A stretch of 57,368 nucleotides of DNA from a virus. The notes under the pieces are model-generated. The model worked only from the letters and a program-made list of their open reading frames with translations. It ran no database searches and was not told where the DNA came from. Below are positions 42,398 through 50,526 of this stretch, one piece after another. The DNA is taken from the IMG/VR virus record IMGVR_UViG_3300032560_001015, positions 1 through 57,368 of that record, one strand, 5' to 3'. The position numbers and the translations under genes are program-made. Within the stretch, counting starts at the first letter, position 1. Each line of letters opens with the position of its first letter.

Positions 42398-42511
42398 AAC
42401 TAGAATTTTTTTACCCACACAAGGGTAATCCATCCTCTAGTCCCGCCCGTTTAACATACAATCTTTAATGTGCCTTGCTTGGACCTCGTTTCCCTGACAC
42501 ATAAAACAAAA

Positions 42512-42540
42512 AACCCTAGTAACATTTCTGTTCTAGGGTT
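42512..42540 (-). terminator. intrinsic terminator after the 50-aa gene
   Basis: An 8-bp stem AACCCTAG / CTAGGGTT with a 13-base loop, followed on the minus strand by six T residues, 28 bases past the stop. Confidence 0.82.
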
Positions 42541-42567
42541 CTTAAAGTTTTGGATTTTGTTATTTAC

Positions 42568-42720
42568 TTAATAACCATCCCATCCCTCTCGAACCCCATC
42601 GATACTATTCGGTGCACGATCATTGCCTAATGTTGTCTCAATCGCTAGCCAATAAGATATCGTTACGAGTGCTTGCACTTGTTTCGATCCTCTAAATTGA
42701 TGTAGCTTGTTGTTAAACAT
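42568..42720 (-). CDS. 50-aa hypothetical protein
   Basis: A small frame beginning MFNNKLHQFRGSKQVQALVT and ending GVREGWDGY. AAGGAAAG ribosome site, dedicated consensus promoter, late promoter box upstream, and a strong terminator downstream: a complete mini-transcription unit. Function unknown. Confidence 0.65.
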   Translation of the reverse strand: MFNNKLHQFRGSKQVQALVTISYWLAIETTLGNDRAPNSIDGVREGWDGY

Positions 42721-42763
42721 TTTGCTTTCGCTTTCCTTTAATTAATTTGTTACTATAAAAACT

Positions 42764-42792
42764 ATTATACAGTCTAATATAAACTGTGTCAA
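42764..42792 (-). promoter_or_regulatory. sigma70-type promoter for the 50-aa gene
   Basis: TTGACA (42792-42787), spacer 17, TATAAT (42769-42764). A late box TATAAATA at 42817-42824 stands just upstream, giving dual control. Confidence 0.83.
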
Positions 42793-42816
42793 CCTCTTTT
42801 TTATTTCTTATAAATT

Positions 42817-42824
42817 TATTTATA
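42817..42824 (-). promoter_or_regulatory. T4-type late promoter TATAAATA
   Basis: Exact late box immediately downstream of the FeoA-like gene, reading towards the 50-aa gene and tRNAs. Confidence 0.55.
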
Positions 42825-42829
42825 CCGAA

Positions 42830-43054
42830 TTAAAATATATGTATATTTTTCGCCTCTTTTTGACGAATTGCTAATTCAGTAGTACCTATTATAACATGAA
42901 GTGGGCTACCTGTCAACCCCTTTCTAATAATTTTTATTTCTTTACCCTCTCGCAGTCCTAGACCATATAGTCGCTTATGGTAACCTAGATCATCAAACGC
43001 TAAGGCTTTGATCACTGCTACTTGGCCAACGGCTAGGTCTGCCAGGGTTTTCAT
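42830..43054 (-). CDS. FeoA-domain protein
   Basis: A 74-residue SH3-like protein, the size of FeoA: MKTLADLAVGQVAVIKALAFDDLGYHKRLYGLGLREGKEI... with the characteristic RLYGLGLREGKEI and PLHVIIGTTELAIRQKEA. FeoA assists the FeoB ferrous iron transporter; the same fold caps iron regulators. No FeoB is present. It may act on host iron transport or be a small regulator. It shares a transcript with the omega subunit gene. Confidence 0.8.
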   Translation of the reverse strand: MKTLADLAVGQVAVIKALAFDDLGYHKRLYGLGLREGKEIKIIRKGLTGSPLHVIIGTTELAIRQKEAKNIHIF

Positions 43055-43075
43055 GCAGAAACTTGTGCTTATTAG

Positions 43076-43324
43076 TTATCTTGCTTTGACTACTTTCATT
43101 AAGTATTCGCGGCCTATTTTACCATCTTCAATTTCTTTTAATGCTTCTGTGGTAATTTTAGTATCATACTTCAACGCTGGATTATTTCTATTAGCAATAT
43201 TGCGTATATTAGATATTTCACGGGCTCGTGTAGCTGCAATTAATATCAATTCAAAACGGCTACCCCCTACATTGTTTTCAATCTTTTGAATATCTAAGTC
43301 TTTACTGTAGGTTTTGTTGTCCAT
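43076..43324 (-). CDS. rpoZ: RNA polymerase omega subunit-like protein
   Basis: Start placed at the ATG 43324 (MDNKTYSKDLDIQKIENNVG...), 8 bases after GGAG; a TTG four codons earlier is possible. About 82 residues. The omega signature VGGSRFELILIAATRAREI near residues 19-38 matches the N-terminal helix that embraces beta prime. It could replace host omega and help phage-specific transcription, together with the TraR/DksA-like protein at 17444. Confidence 0.85.
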   Translation of the reverse strand: MDNKTYSKDLDIQKIENNVGGSRFELILIAATRAREISNIRNIANRNNPALKYDTKITTEALKEIEDGKIGREYLMKVVKAR

Positions 43325-43353
43325 GTATTTCTCCAAACGTTAGTATTTAAACT

Positions 43354-43382
43354 ATTATACAACAGATTTATCTTAAAGTCAA
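43354..43382 (-). promoter_or_regulatory. sigma70-type promoter for rpoZ-feoA
   Basis: TTGACT (43382-43377), spacer 17, TATAAT (43359-43354), upstream of the omega gene. Confidence 0.82.
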
Positions 43383-43431
43383 CAAAAATAATAAGGAATT
43401 ATCAATGTAATCTACACGTAATCGTCTAAGA

Positions 43432-43439
43432 TATAAATA
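43432..43439 (+). promoter_or_regulatory. T4-type late promoter TATAAATA
   Basis: Exact late box on the plus strand, 31 bases before the glycosyltransferase ATG at 43471, which has an AGAAAGG ribosome site. Confidence 0.65.
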
Positions 43440-43470
43440 GCTGTATATTATCAATTAGAAAGGTTTTTCA

Positions 43471-44523
43471 ATGAGCAAGGTACTTTTTATCCTCAAGCGG
43501 CGTGAGGATTTCAACCCAGTTAAACACAGTCCGCAGGGCCTTAGCACAGGCTTGTTTAACAGTGCCAGCTTTGTTGATCAAATGCTAAACGACATGGGAG
43601 TTGAGTCAGCTATGGAAGTGGCTATAGACAACAACTGCATTGATCGCTTGGTAACACGCCATAAGCCCACACACTGTATTGTTGAAGCACTTTGGGTTGT
43701 TCCGCAAAAGTTTGAAATTCTAACCAAACTACATCCTAACGTAACTTGGATCATACGCTTACACAGTGAAATGCCATTTATGGCTGGTGAAGGTATGGCC
43801 ATGGATTGGATTGGCGACTATGTCACATTCAAAAATATTGTTATTGGTGTCAATGCTCCTCGCATGTTAGATGAAGTTAGAACTTATCTGCAGATCAAAC
43901 AGGGGTGGACTGACGAAGAAACTCAGCGCCGTATCATCTACATGCCTAATTTCTATCCGCAAGAAATGAAACAGAAAAAATATGACAAGAACAAATACTG
44001 GGTAGACATTGCCTGTTTTGGTGCAGTGCGCCCGTTAAAGAATCATTTGGTACAGGCTGTAGCAGCTCTTAAGTTTGCTCAGACCGCAGGTAAACAACTG
44101 CGTTTCCATATCAACATGGGCCGTATTGAAATGAAGGGCGATCCTGTGATGCATAACCTACGTGGGCTATTTCAACATCTGGCTGGCCAAGGGCATCAAC
44201 TAATTGGACATGAGTGGACTCCACGTGAAGGATTCTTAGAAATCTGTTCAACCATGGACATTGGCCTACAGTGTAACTTCAGTGAAACATTTAATATTGT
44301 GTCAGCTGACTTGATCAGTCAAGGTGTGCCTGTAGTGGGCAGTTACGAAATTCCTTGGGCTACTAGATGGTTTAATGCTCGCCCAGCTGAAAGCGACGAA
44401 ATTGCTGATGCGCTACTGCGTACACACCGCTTTGCTGCTGTTAATGTAGCATTGAATCAAAGAAATTTAAATAAATACACAGATAACACCCGTAAGATTT
44501 GGGCAAAAATTTTTAAAGGATAA
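43471..44523 (+). CDS. glycosyltransferase, GT-B fold
   Basis: A 350-residue soluble protein. The C-terminal donor domain has CFGAVRPLKNHLVQAVAA, ICSTMDIGLQCNFSETFNIVSADLISQGVPVVGS with the E-x7-E-like SETFNIVSAD element of GT4-type enzymes. It probably transfers a nucleotide-activated sugar to phage or host glycans, possibly using the UDP-uronic acid pathway encoded around 25 kb. Preceded by a late promoter and followed by two small genes in one unit. Confidence 0.75.
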   Translation: MSKVLFILKRREDFNPVKHSPQGLSTGLFNSASFVDQMLNDMGVESAMEVAIDNNCIDRLVTRHKPTHCIVEALWVVPQKFEILTKLHPNVTWIIRLHSEMPFMAGEGMAMDWIGDYVTFKNIVIGVNAPRMLDEVRTYLQIKQGWTDEETQRRIIYMPNFYPQEMKQKKYDKNKYWVDIACFGAVRPLKNHLVQAVAALKFAQTAGKQLRFHINMGRIEMKGDPVMHNLRGLFQHLAGQGHQLIGHEWTPREGFLEICSTMDIGLQCNFSETFNIVSADLISQGVPVVGSYEIPWATRWFNARPAESDEIADALLRTHRFAAVNVALNQRNLNKYTDNTRKIWAKIFKG

Positions 44524-44528
44524 TAAAA

Positions 44529-44771
44529 ATGGCACATCACAATAAGCATCACGTTAAAGTACACAAATGGCAAAGAGGTCGTTTAACAGTTCAAGATCAT
44601 GAATTTGAAGATCTAGGACAGGCTCTTACATTTGCTAATCAAGCTGAAGTAAATCATCAAAAAACAATTTACGAAGTTGAAACAGAACAAGTAATTAAGA
44701 TATATGATGACGAAGACGGTTCACTAGTACAATCAGTTGGGTTATCTAGTCAGGATTCAACTTACGCTTAA
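44529..44771 (+). CDS. small acidic protein (paralogue 1)
   Basis: An 80-residue protein (MAHHNKHHVKVHKWQRGRLT...) with VHKWQRGRLTVQDHEFEDLGQALTFA and an EQVIKIYDDEDGSLV end. Same layout as the next gene: K-W-x-G start, EFE, AL-FA, V-K-Y-x-E/D-G-LV, ending TYA. Beta-alpha-beta fold likely. Function unknown. Confidence 0.65.
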   Translation: MAHHNKHHVKVHKWQRGRLTVQDHEFEDLGQALTFANQAEVNHQKTIYEVETEQVIKIYDDEDGSLVQSVGLSSQDSTYA

Positions 44772-44773
44772 TC

Positions 44774-44974
44774 ATGGGCTTAGTTAAAATCAACAGATGG
44801 ATCAAAGGCGTACTAGAACAAATAGAGTATGAGTTTGAAACTATCAAAGAAGCTCTAAGTTTTGCACGTAAAGATGTAAAACCTGAAGTTGATGTTGATC
44901 AAACCGTTAAAGTCTACAATGCCGAAGGCGAGCTAGTAGAAGCAACAAAAATTAACCCAGATACCTACGCATAA
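44774..44974 (+). CDS. small acidic protein (paralogue 2)
   Basis: A 66-residue protein (MGLVKINRWIKGVLEQIEYE...) related to the previous gene: INRWIKGVLEQIEYEFETIKEALSFA and TVKVYNAEGELV, ending DTYA. The two stand 2 bases apart, a tandem duplication. Followed by a strong terminator. Confidence 0.65.
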   Translation: MGLVKINRWIKGVLEQIEYEFETIKEALSFARKDVKPEVDVDQTVKVYNAEGELVEATKINPDTYA

Positions 44975-44989
44975 GAAAACTAACTCAAT

Positions 44990-45015
44990 AAAAAGCCCCA
45001 ATTAAGGGGCTTTTT
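44990..45015. terminator. bidirectional intrinsic terminator
   Basis: A perfect 10-bp stem AAAAAGCCCC / GGGGCTTTTT with a 6-base loop, between the converging 44774 gene and the 45026 gene; ends both transcripts. Confidence 0.9.
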
Positions 45016-45025
45016 ATTGATACAG

Positions 45026-45187
45026 TTAGATCCTAACTATAGACCATTTGCTGTTGAATGGCTTCCCTTCGGCCTTGTGTTTCACAATTTTAAGAAACTC
45101 TTTTTTACGTAGTTCTTTAATTGCTTCTGTATCGTGGTCGAGACAAGCACGATACAACTTAGTTACTAGTTTACTTTGTTTCATCAT
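45026..45187 (-). CDS. 53-aa basic hypothetical protein
   Basis: A small basic frame (MMKQSKLVTKLYRACLDHDT...) ending PFNSKWSIVRI. A strong AAAGGAGGA site is 5 bases upstream of the ATG, and TATAAATA stands 20 bases before it. Possible nucleic-acid or protein binder; no family recognised. Confidence 0.6.
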   Translation of the reverse strand: MMKQSKLVTKLYRACLDHDTEAIKELRKKEFLKIVKHKAEGKPFNSKWSIVRI

Positions 45188-45207
45188 GATGTCCTCCTTT
45201 AGTAAGA

Positions 45208-45215
45208 TATTTATA
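45208..45215 (-). promoter_or_regulatory. T4-type late promoter TATAAATA
   Basis: Exact late box 20 bases before the ATG of the 53-aa gene. Confidence 0.6.
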
Positions 45216-45258
45216 AAGAATATCCTATTAAAAGATTACATTTTAGATTACAGTTTAG

Positions 45259-46734
45259 TTACGGTCCTTGACGTACAGTCACAGTACCGCAGCCTCCTGC
45301 TTGTACGCAGGTTTGACTTATACCATAACTTTGTCCGCCTGTTTGTGTTAGATTTACACTAGCGGGGCCACCAGCATTGGTTAGGTTGATGGTTGCTGTG
45401 TTGGCTGTATTGCCTGACTGATTTACTGTAGCAGTGTTACCATCTCCATTTAGATTAACATCTAGAAAATGCTGCCCAAGTCCAGTTTGACTAATTGTTT
45501 CTGTATTTTGATTGCCTGAGACTGCGGTGAATAACTGTTTAGGTGAGTTACCAGTTTGTATTAGACCTATGTTATTCTGATTGCCTGTGACATTGATGCT
45601 GGCATAGTTGCCTACGTTATTATTAACTGTGGCCTGCTGTTGAACGTTAACTGAATTGTTAACTCCACTAACATATATGCTACTATAATGATATCCAGAG
45701 TCTGTGCCACTACCGTTACCGTTTGCGTCTGTGCCTTGATTAACTGTTAGACTATTGCTTCCCCCTAGTAGGTCTGCGGCTATGACGTTATGTGTGCTTA
45801 ATGTATTAGTAGGGTCGCCCTGATGTATAGTAACTGTGTTATTGCCGCCACGAACTTTCATAGCAGTTTGATCTTGTCCACCTATTAGGTTAGACTGATT
45901 GTTTACTGTGATATTAATATGATCACCACTGCCAATTTGATCTATATAGACGTGGCTGGGTGTGGGCAAGTTGACCTGCTGATTACGAGAAATGTTCATT
46001 GATGTTTGTTCAGCATTGGTAATACCACTGCCCCCACCCACAGTAGTTGTGCTTAATAGTACTGCACTGCCATTGTTAACCACAGTCTGAGAGCCATCAC
46101 TATAGGTTGTAGTGGTAATAGGTTGACTGTAGGTATAGACCGTCGCTCCACTTGTAGCTGTTGTGGTAATTGTTGAGTTTACTCTGCTGGTTATAGTAAC
46201 AGCAGGTGGCGCCGACTGTCCTGCCGCTAAGGGAGTAGTGTTAGGCGGAGTATAATTAGTCATGTAGGTATTACTAGGATAACTCTGTGTGATAGTCCAA
46301 GATCCACCTTGCCCATAACTATATCCCTGTGCTGTAGTGAACAATGTACCCCAACTGCCATTACCATTATAGAATATAGCACCATCTGCCAGAGCCACAA
46401 AGGTCCCTGTGTAGTCCAACACACGAACTAGATTATTGTTAGTGTCATATACTCCAAGTCCAAAGGTTCCAGGATTAGTTGAGCTATGAAAAAAAGCCAA
46501 ATAATCACCAGCTGATGCATAGGCATTAGTTTGTGTAGATGTTAGTCTGCCCGCTTGTAATTGGCCACTTGCGTTGACACTGGCATACAAATAATTGAAA
46601 CTGCTGGCATATAATTTGCCGTTGCTGGTATACCACTGTACATCAAATACCTGTGCGAAGCTAAAATGTTCTTGGGTAACGTCAGCCCATGCACTAGAAC
46701 ATACAAGTAATAAGATTAACAGTAACTTTTTCAT
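45259..46734 (-). CDS. secreted protein with curlin-type repeats (curlin 3)
   Basis: A 491-residue exported protein (signal peptide MKKLLLILLLVCSSAWA). Residues 20-170 form an unrecognised N-terminal domain with several Tyr/Ser beta strands. From about residue 265 the chain is built of curlin-like repeats: VYIDQIGSGDHINITVNNQ, INVTGNQNNIGLIQTGN, VNLNGDGNTATVNQSG. That is the pattern G-x2-N-x5-Q of amyloid fibre subunits. It ends with a Cys pair (GISQTCVQAGGCGTVTV). It is the last gene of the operon and could cap or anchor the fibre. Overlaps the FecR gene by 4 bases. Confidence 0.75.
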   Translation of the reverse strand: MKKLLLILLLVCSSAWADVTQEHFSFAQVFDVQWYTSNGKLYASSFNYLYASVNASGQLQAGRLTSTQTNAYASAGDYLAFFHSSTNPGTFGLGVYDTNNNLVRVLDYTGTFVALADGAIFYNGNGSWGTLFTTAQGYSYGQGGSWTITQSYPSNTYMTNYTPPNTTPLAAGQSAPPAVTITSRVNSTITTTATSGATVYTYSQPITTTTYSDGSQTVVNNGSAVLLSTTTVGGGSGITNAEQTSMNISRNQQVNLPTPSHVYIDQIGSGDHINITVNNQSNLIGGQDQTAMKVRGGNNTVTIHQGDPTNTLSTHNVIAADLLGGSNSLTVNQGTDANGNGSGTDSGYHYSSIYVSGVNNSVNVQQQATVNNNVGNYASINVTGNQNNIGLIQTGNSPKQLFTAVSGNQNTETISQTGLGQHFLDVNLNGDGNTATVNQSGNTANTATINLTNAGGPASVNLTQTGGQSYGISQTCVQAGGCGTVTVRQGP

Positions 46735-47855
46735 CGTTGTATCACCGTTATAGTACTGCCCGCACCTTGATTGACACGGTTTTTAATAGTAACTGCGCCC
46801 TGTGTTTCTACTAGTAGACTATTTTGATCTTTAGGAGTACTAATACATTGATTGTTACTGCCATCACTACGGCATAAGGTAACTTCACTTGCGCCAATAC
46901 TTTCAGTAACACCTGTAGACTTTTTATAGTCTGGCAGTATGTTATTAGTTTGACTTGGTGCTATCAAGTTAGCTAGTAGTCCAGCTTGTTCTTCTTGTAG
47001 CTGTTGTGCCAAGATGTCAAAAATGTTTTCAAGGAAGTATTGTTCTAATAGTGGGTGTGCCAATGGGTTATCTCCAAAGGGTGTGCCTTCTTTTTCAAAC
47101 TCATTTTTTAAATAATCTTGTTTAAGAAAGTCTACATTTAACATATCAGCAGGATTTTTAGTTGATATGTTTTTAGTTTCTATTCCTTCCTTGCGTAGTT
47201 CTTTGGGCGGACTAACGATCAGCAGGTTGTTAATCGTATCAGGTGACAAGTTTAATACTGTTGGTTTCATTGGCATTGTAGTACGACTGGCTACCTTAGT
47301 GCCTTGAAAGGCTACATTAAGACTAACCATACCAGCATCGTTAATAACGTCAATGGCACCTGTTTTACAATCTCTGTCTATATCTGCCCAACCTTTAGGA
47401 CAACTTGGCAGTAGAATAACAGTACTTTCGCCCATTTCATCTACTGTAGCCGTAAAGTCTGTACCACGCACTGCTATGGTCGCGCTAGGCGTGTTTAGTG
47501 CTACTTTGTTAGGGTTACTGTGCGCAATAGCACCTGATGCGTAACGAACTGTGCCCTGTGTAAACTTCATAGCCAGTTTGCCGGCACTGGGCTTTTTAGG
47601 ATCAAATACAAAATCATCAATGACTAACTTACTACTTTCATTAACTTCTACTTTAGTATCGTCTTGGAATGTAATGCCAATCTTACCTTTAGTAGTCTGT
47701 ACCTTGTCATTCATTTCAATGCCAGCACCTTTCTTACCTTCCATGGCAGTAAAACTACGAGTAATAGTACCAGGCAGGGCTGTTTGTTCTGTGATAGTAC
47801 CCACTGCGGCATTGGCTAGTAAAGGGACAAGTAACAAGATTAGTAGTTGCTTCAT
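46731..47855 (-). CDS. FecR-domain protein in the curli operon
   Basis: A 374-residue exported protein (signal peptide to about residue 16). The FecR core covers KKGAGIEMNDKVQTTKGKIGITFQDDTKVEVNESSKLVIDDF..., RYASGAIAHSNPNKVALNTPSATIAVRGTDF, the usual periplasmic beta module. The C-terminal part has long charged stretches and ends ...GSTITVIQR with curlin-like character. FecR domains often sense or stabilise matrix or iron-linked export. Coupled by 4-base overlaps to curlin 2 and curlin 3, so it is a true operon member. Confidence 0.85.
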   Translation of the reverse strand: MKQLLILLLVPLLANAAVGTITEQTALPGTITRSFTAMEGKKGAGIEMNDKVQTTKGKIGITFQDDTKVEVNESSKLVIDDFVFDPKKPSAGKLAMKFTQGTVRYASGAIAHSNPNKVALNTPSATIAVRGTDFTATVDEMGESTVILLPSCPKGWADIDRDCKTGAIDVINDAGMVSLNVAFQGTKVASRTTMPMKPTVLNLSPDTINNLLIVSPPKELRKEGIETKNISTKNPADMLNVDFLKQDYLKNEFEKEGTPFGDNPLAHPLLEQYFLENIFDILAQQLQEEQAGLLANLIAPSQTNNILPDYKKSTGVTESIGASEVTLCRSDGSNNQCISTPKDQNSLLVETQGAVTIKNRVNQGAGSTITVIQR

Positions 47856-48667
47856 CTTGACATACTCGTTATGTTGATAACATTATTACTGCCAGTGGTT
47901 TTAAGATTTATATTACTATCTGCTACTAGACTACTTTGATTAACAGCAATGGTATTACTATTACCACTAATGTCTAGGTTTGTGCGATGTCCATTTGCAG
48001 CGCCATCTGTTTGATTTACTGTGACTATATTAGCAGTACCATTTAAGTTAGTCTGCGCCGTGCCATTTGTGCCAGATTGTGTTACCGTGACAATATTGTA
48101 ACTACCATTAGCGGCACTGGTAGTCTGTGTATTAGTACTACCGCTTACGCTTGTATTAACTGTTTGGTTAAGTCCTGTAGTTGATACAGTCACTGAGTTA
48201 TGGTCGCCAATAAAACGCCCATTGTATACGGCATTATCACCTATCTGTGACACATCCATGCCATTACTCACTGAAGTATTCTTGCCATCTGCGTTGACAT
48301 CTATAACCGCTTTGGCATTGTTACCATTAATGTTATAACTCCAACTGTTGCCTTGTACAGGTTGTGGGCATGTAGGACAACTAACATTGGTCATCGGACG
48401 TGGCATACTGGAAGTTTCCATGTTCAACTGTAGTTGATCGTTGGAGCCTGTTTGTTGTATGGTTACTACATTACCATTACCATGAATGGTAGCTGTATTT
48501 GTGGGAATAGCAGGGCCGCCTATACCATATAGGCCATTGCCTACTCCATCTTGTAATACGTAAATATCTGAGAATTGACCAGATTGATCAATATATGCTT
48601 GGTTGTCGCCAGCAAAAGAGGGCAGAGTCGTAACAAATAAGACTGCTGCCCATATCCATGCTCGCAT
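47852..48667 (-). CDS. curlin-repeat protein (curlin 2)
   Basis: A 271-residue exported protein (signal peptide to about residue 19; mature start GDNQAYIDQSGQ). Repeats follow the curlin pattern: AYIDQSGQFSDIYVLQDG, ATIHGNGNVVTIQQTG, NIVTVTQSGTN, IVTVNQTDGA, SGNSNTIAVNQSS. Between them a 60-residue insert has CPTCPQP, unusual for curlins. Likely the nucleator or minor fibre subunit. Confidence 0.85.
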   Translation of the reverse strand: MRAWIWAAVLFVTTLPSFAGDNQAYIDQSGQFSDIYVLQDGVGNGLYGIGGPAIPTNTATIHGNGNVVTIQQTGSNDQLQLNMETSSMPRPMTNVSCPTCPQPVQGNSWSYNINGNNAKAVIDVNADGKNTSVSNGMDVSQIGDNAVYNGRFIGDHNSVTVSTTGLNQTVNTSVSGSTNTQTTSAANGSYNIVTVTQSGTNGTAQTNLNGTANIVTVNQTDGAANGHRTNLDISGNSNTIAVNQSSLVADSNINLKTTGSNNVINITSMSR

Positions 48668-48679
48668 TTTACACCCCGC

Positions 48680-49510
48680 TTAGTGAGCGTTGGTGTTGAT
48701 AGTGATTGAGTTACTGCTGCCTACTGAAGTAACATTAACGTTGCTTACACCTGTACTACCTTGCTGTGTAACTGCAACTGTATTGCTACTACCATTGAAA
48801 CTCAATTCAGCATCGTGACCTGTGCCCGTTTGACTAACTGTGTAGGTATTGCTTGCGCCAACACTGGTCAAATTGATAATATTGCTACCACCAGTTTGTG
48901 TTAGTGTTGCTGCGTTGCTACCGCCACCTGTTAGGCTGATACCTTGACTATTTCCACTACCTGTGATTGTTGAAGTAAGTGTATTGCTACTACCACCACT
49001 GGTTAATGCTGTAACGTCGTTGGTGCTACCTGTAATACTTAAAGTAACTCCAGCACTGTTACCGCTTTGATTAATATTAACTAGGTTGCCTGAGCTGGCT
49101 GTTGCTGCACCGCCACTAGGTGTACCTGTAATATTAATAACACCAGTTGAACTGTCACCAGTTACGCTATAATTGAATGTTTTGTTATATGTATTACCAT
49201 TGCGTGTTTCTGATGTAAAGCCACTTGTAGCATTGTTATTGATATTCAATTTTAAGGTATCACTTGTACCAGCTTGATCTACGTTGACAACATTGTTGTT
49301 ACCGTAAATTTTAGCACGATTACCTGTGCCGGCACTGCCGCTGCCTGTACCACCAATATTGTCACTGCCTGTGCTGCCACTACCATCACCTTGTGTTACT
49401 GTGATAGTGTTAGAGTCACCGCTTTGATCAATATAGATGTTGTTGTCAGCATAGGCCACACTTGTAGTAAGTAATAACACTGCGAATAAACTTTTAATGT
49501 AATTTAACAT
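48680..49510 (-). CDS. curlin-repeat protein (curlin 1, major-subunit candidate)
   Basis: A 276-residue exported protein (signal peptide MLNYIKSLFAVLLLTTSVAYA). The mature protein opens NNIYIDQSGDSNTITVTQ, the textbook curlin repeat, and continues with about ten related units (VNVDQAGTSDTLKLNI, LVNINQSGNSAGVTLSI, YTVSQTGTGHDAELSF, VAVTQQGSTGVSNVNV). It lacks cysteine and charged stretches, as an amyloid subunit should. It overlaps csgG by 17 bases, so it is the first fibre gene behind the pore. Confidence 0.88.
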   Translation of the reverse strand: MLNYIKSLFAVLLLTTSVAYADNNIYIDQSGDSNTITVTQGDGSGSTGSDNIGGTGSGSAGTGNRAKIYGNNNVVNVDQAGTSDTLKLNINNNATSGFTSETRNGNTYNKTFNYSVTGDSSTGVINITGTPSGGAATASSGNLVNINQSGNSAGVTLSITGSTNDVTALTSGGSSNTLTSTITGSGNSQGISLTGGGSNAATLTQTGGSNIINLTSVGASNTYTVSQTGTGHDAELSFNGSSNTVAVTQQGSTGVSNVNVTSVGSSNSITINTNAH

Positions 49511-50525
49511 CTATCTGCTCCTTGGACACTTTAGGTCCGTTATCCACCACTGGCATTAGTTTATTAGTTTTCTTTTTTACCTGTGGTTTCTTAGTTTCCT
49601 GTTTTACTTCCACTGGTGCTGTTGGCTCTTCCACCGCCTTGGCCTCAATTGGTTCCTCTTTAGCTATTGGTTGTGTTACCACCGCTGGCTCTGGAGGTTG
49701 TGCTACAGGAGTACTTGGTACTACAGGTAATGCCTGTGGAGCATTAGTTCTATAGTCCCAAATTCCTTTACGTTGACCTTCTTTGATCAACTCTACTACT
49801 GCGGCTTCAATTGTAGTTTTCACCGCTAAACTTGTTGGCTCGTTTATAGTCAAGCCTGTTTCAAATTCAAATGATTGTGTGCCACCTTTAAAGAACTTAA
49901 GCACAGCAATACTATCAGCTGTTGAATAAATTGTTTTACTTTCTGTTACTGTGGCTAGAACTTTACCAGAGTTAACTGATATTGCTCGCAAACTAACTGT
50001 AACTACATCTTTACTGTACTGTGTCTGTGGACCAATGCCCAACCATTTATAAGCTGTACCACCGCTTTCTATACTGCTATCATAACCAATAATACCACCT
50101 TCCATAATAACACCAGCAAACTGTAAGGGCATTAGTGGTTTAGCATTAGTGCCTTCGTAGGCATCGCGCATCTGTTTGATAATAGTACGCTCTTTAACTA
50201 GGTTGTCCACGTTAACACGTTCTACTACATCAAACCATTGTCCGTGTCCTACTTCCTGTAAGGCACGTATTAAAAACGGCTCAGCACCCTGTGTTACCGC
50301 AGTACTAAAACTAGCAATGTTTGGTATATTACGGCGTTGCCCAGTTTGATCTTTAAAACTATACACAGCCACAGTAATAGGCTTGCCCATTGGTGCTGGT
50401 ATAGTATCAAACTCTTTTTGTAGTTTAATACCCACTGTTTCTGGTTTAGACTCATATCCAGCTTTCTGTATAGTGGCACAGCCAGTCAACGATAATATAG
50501 CTAATATTGTTATTATTCTTTTCAT
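49494..50525 (-). CDS. csgG: CsgG-like curli secretion pore lipoprotein
   Basis: A 343-residue outer-membrane lipoprotein. Lipobox LTGC with acylated Cys16, then ITVAVYSFKDQTGQRRNIPNIASFSTAVTQGAEPFLIRALQEVG, GQWFDVVERVNVDNLVKERTII, GVIMEGGIIGYDSSIESGGTAYKWLGIG, VTVSLRAISVNSGKVLATVTESKTIYS, which reproduce the E. coli CsgG order closely. CsgG forms the nonameric channel for unfolded curlin. The extra 65-residue C-terminal tail is Pro/Glu/Lys-rich and not part of the classical pore. It overlaps csgF and curlin 1 with no gap. Confidence 0.94.
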   Translation of the reverse strand: MKRIITILAILSLTGCATIQKAGYESKPETVGIKLQKEFDTIPAPMGKPITVAVYSFKDQTGQRRNIPNIASFSTAVTQGAEPFLIRALQEVGHGQWFDVVERVNVDNLVKERTIIKQMRDAYEGTNAKPLMPLQFAGVIMEGGIIGYDSSIESGGTAYKWLGIGPQTQYSKDVVTVSLRAISVNSGKVLATVTESKTIYSTADSIAVLKFFKGGTQSFEFETGLTINEPTSLAVKTTIEAAVVELIKEGQRKGIWDYRTNAPQALPVVPSTPVAQPPEPAVVTQPIAKEEPIEAKAVEEPTAPVEVKQETKKPQVKKKTNKLMPVVDNGPKVSKEQIDVKLH

Positions 50526-50526
50526 A

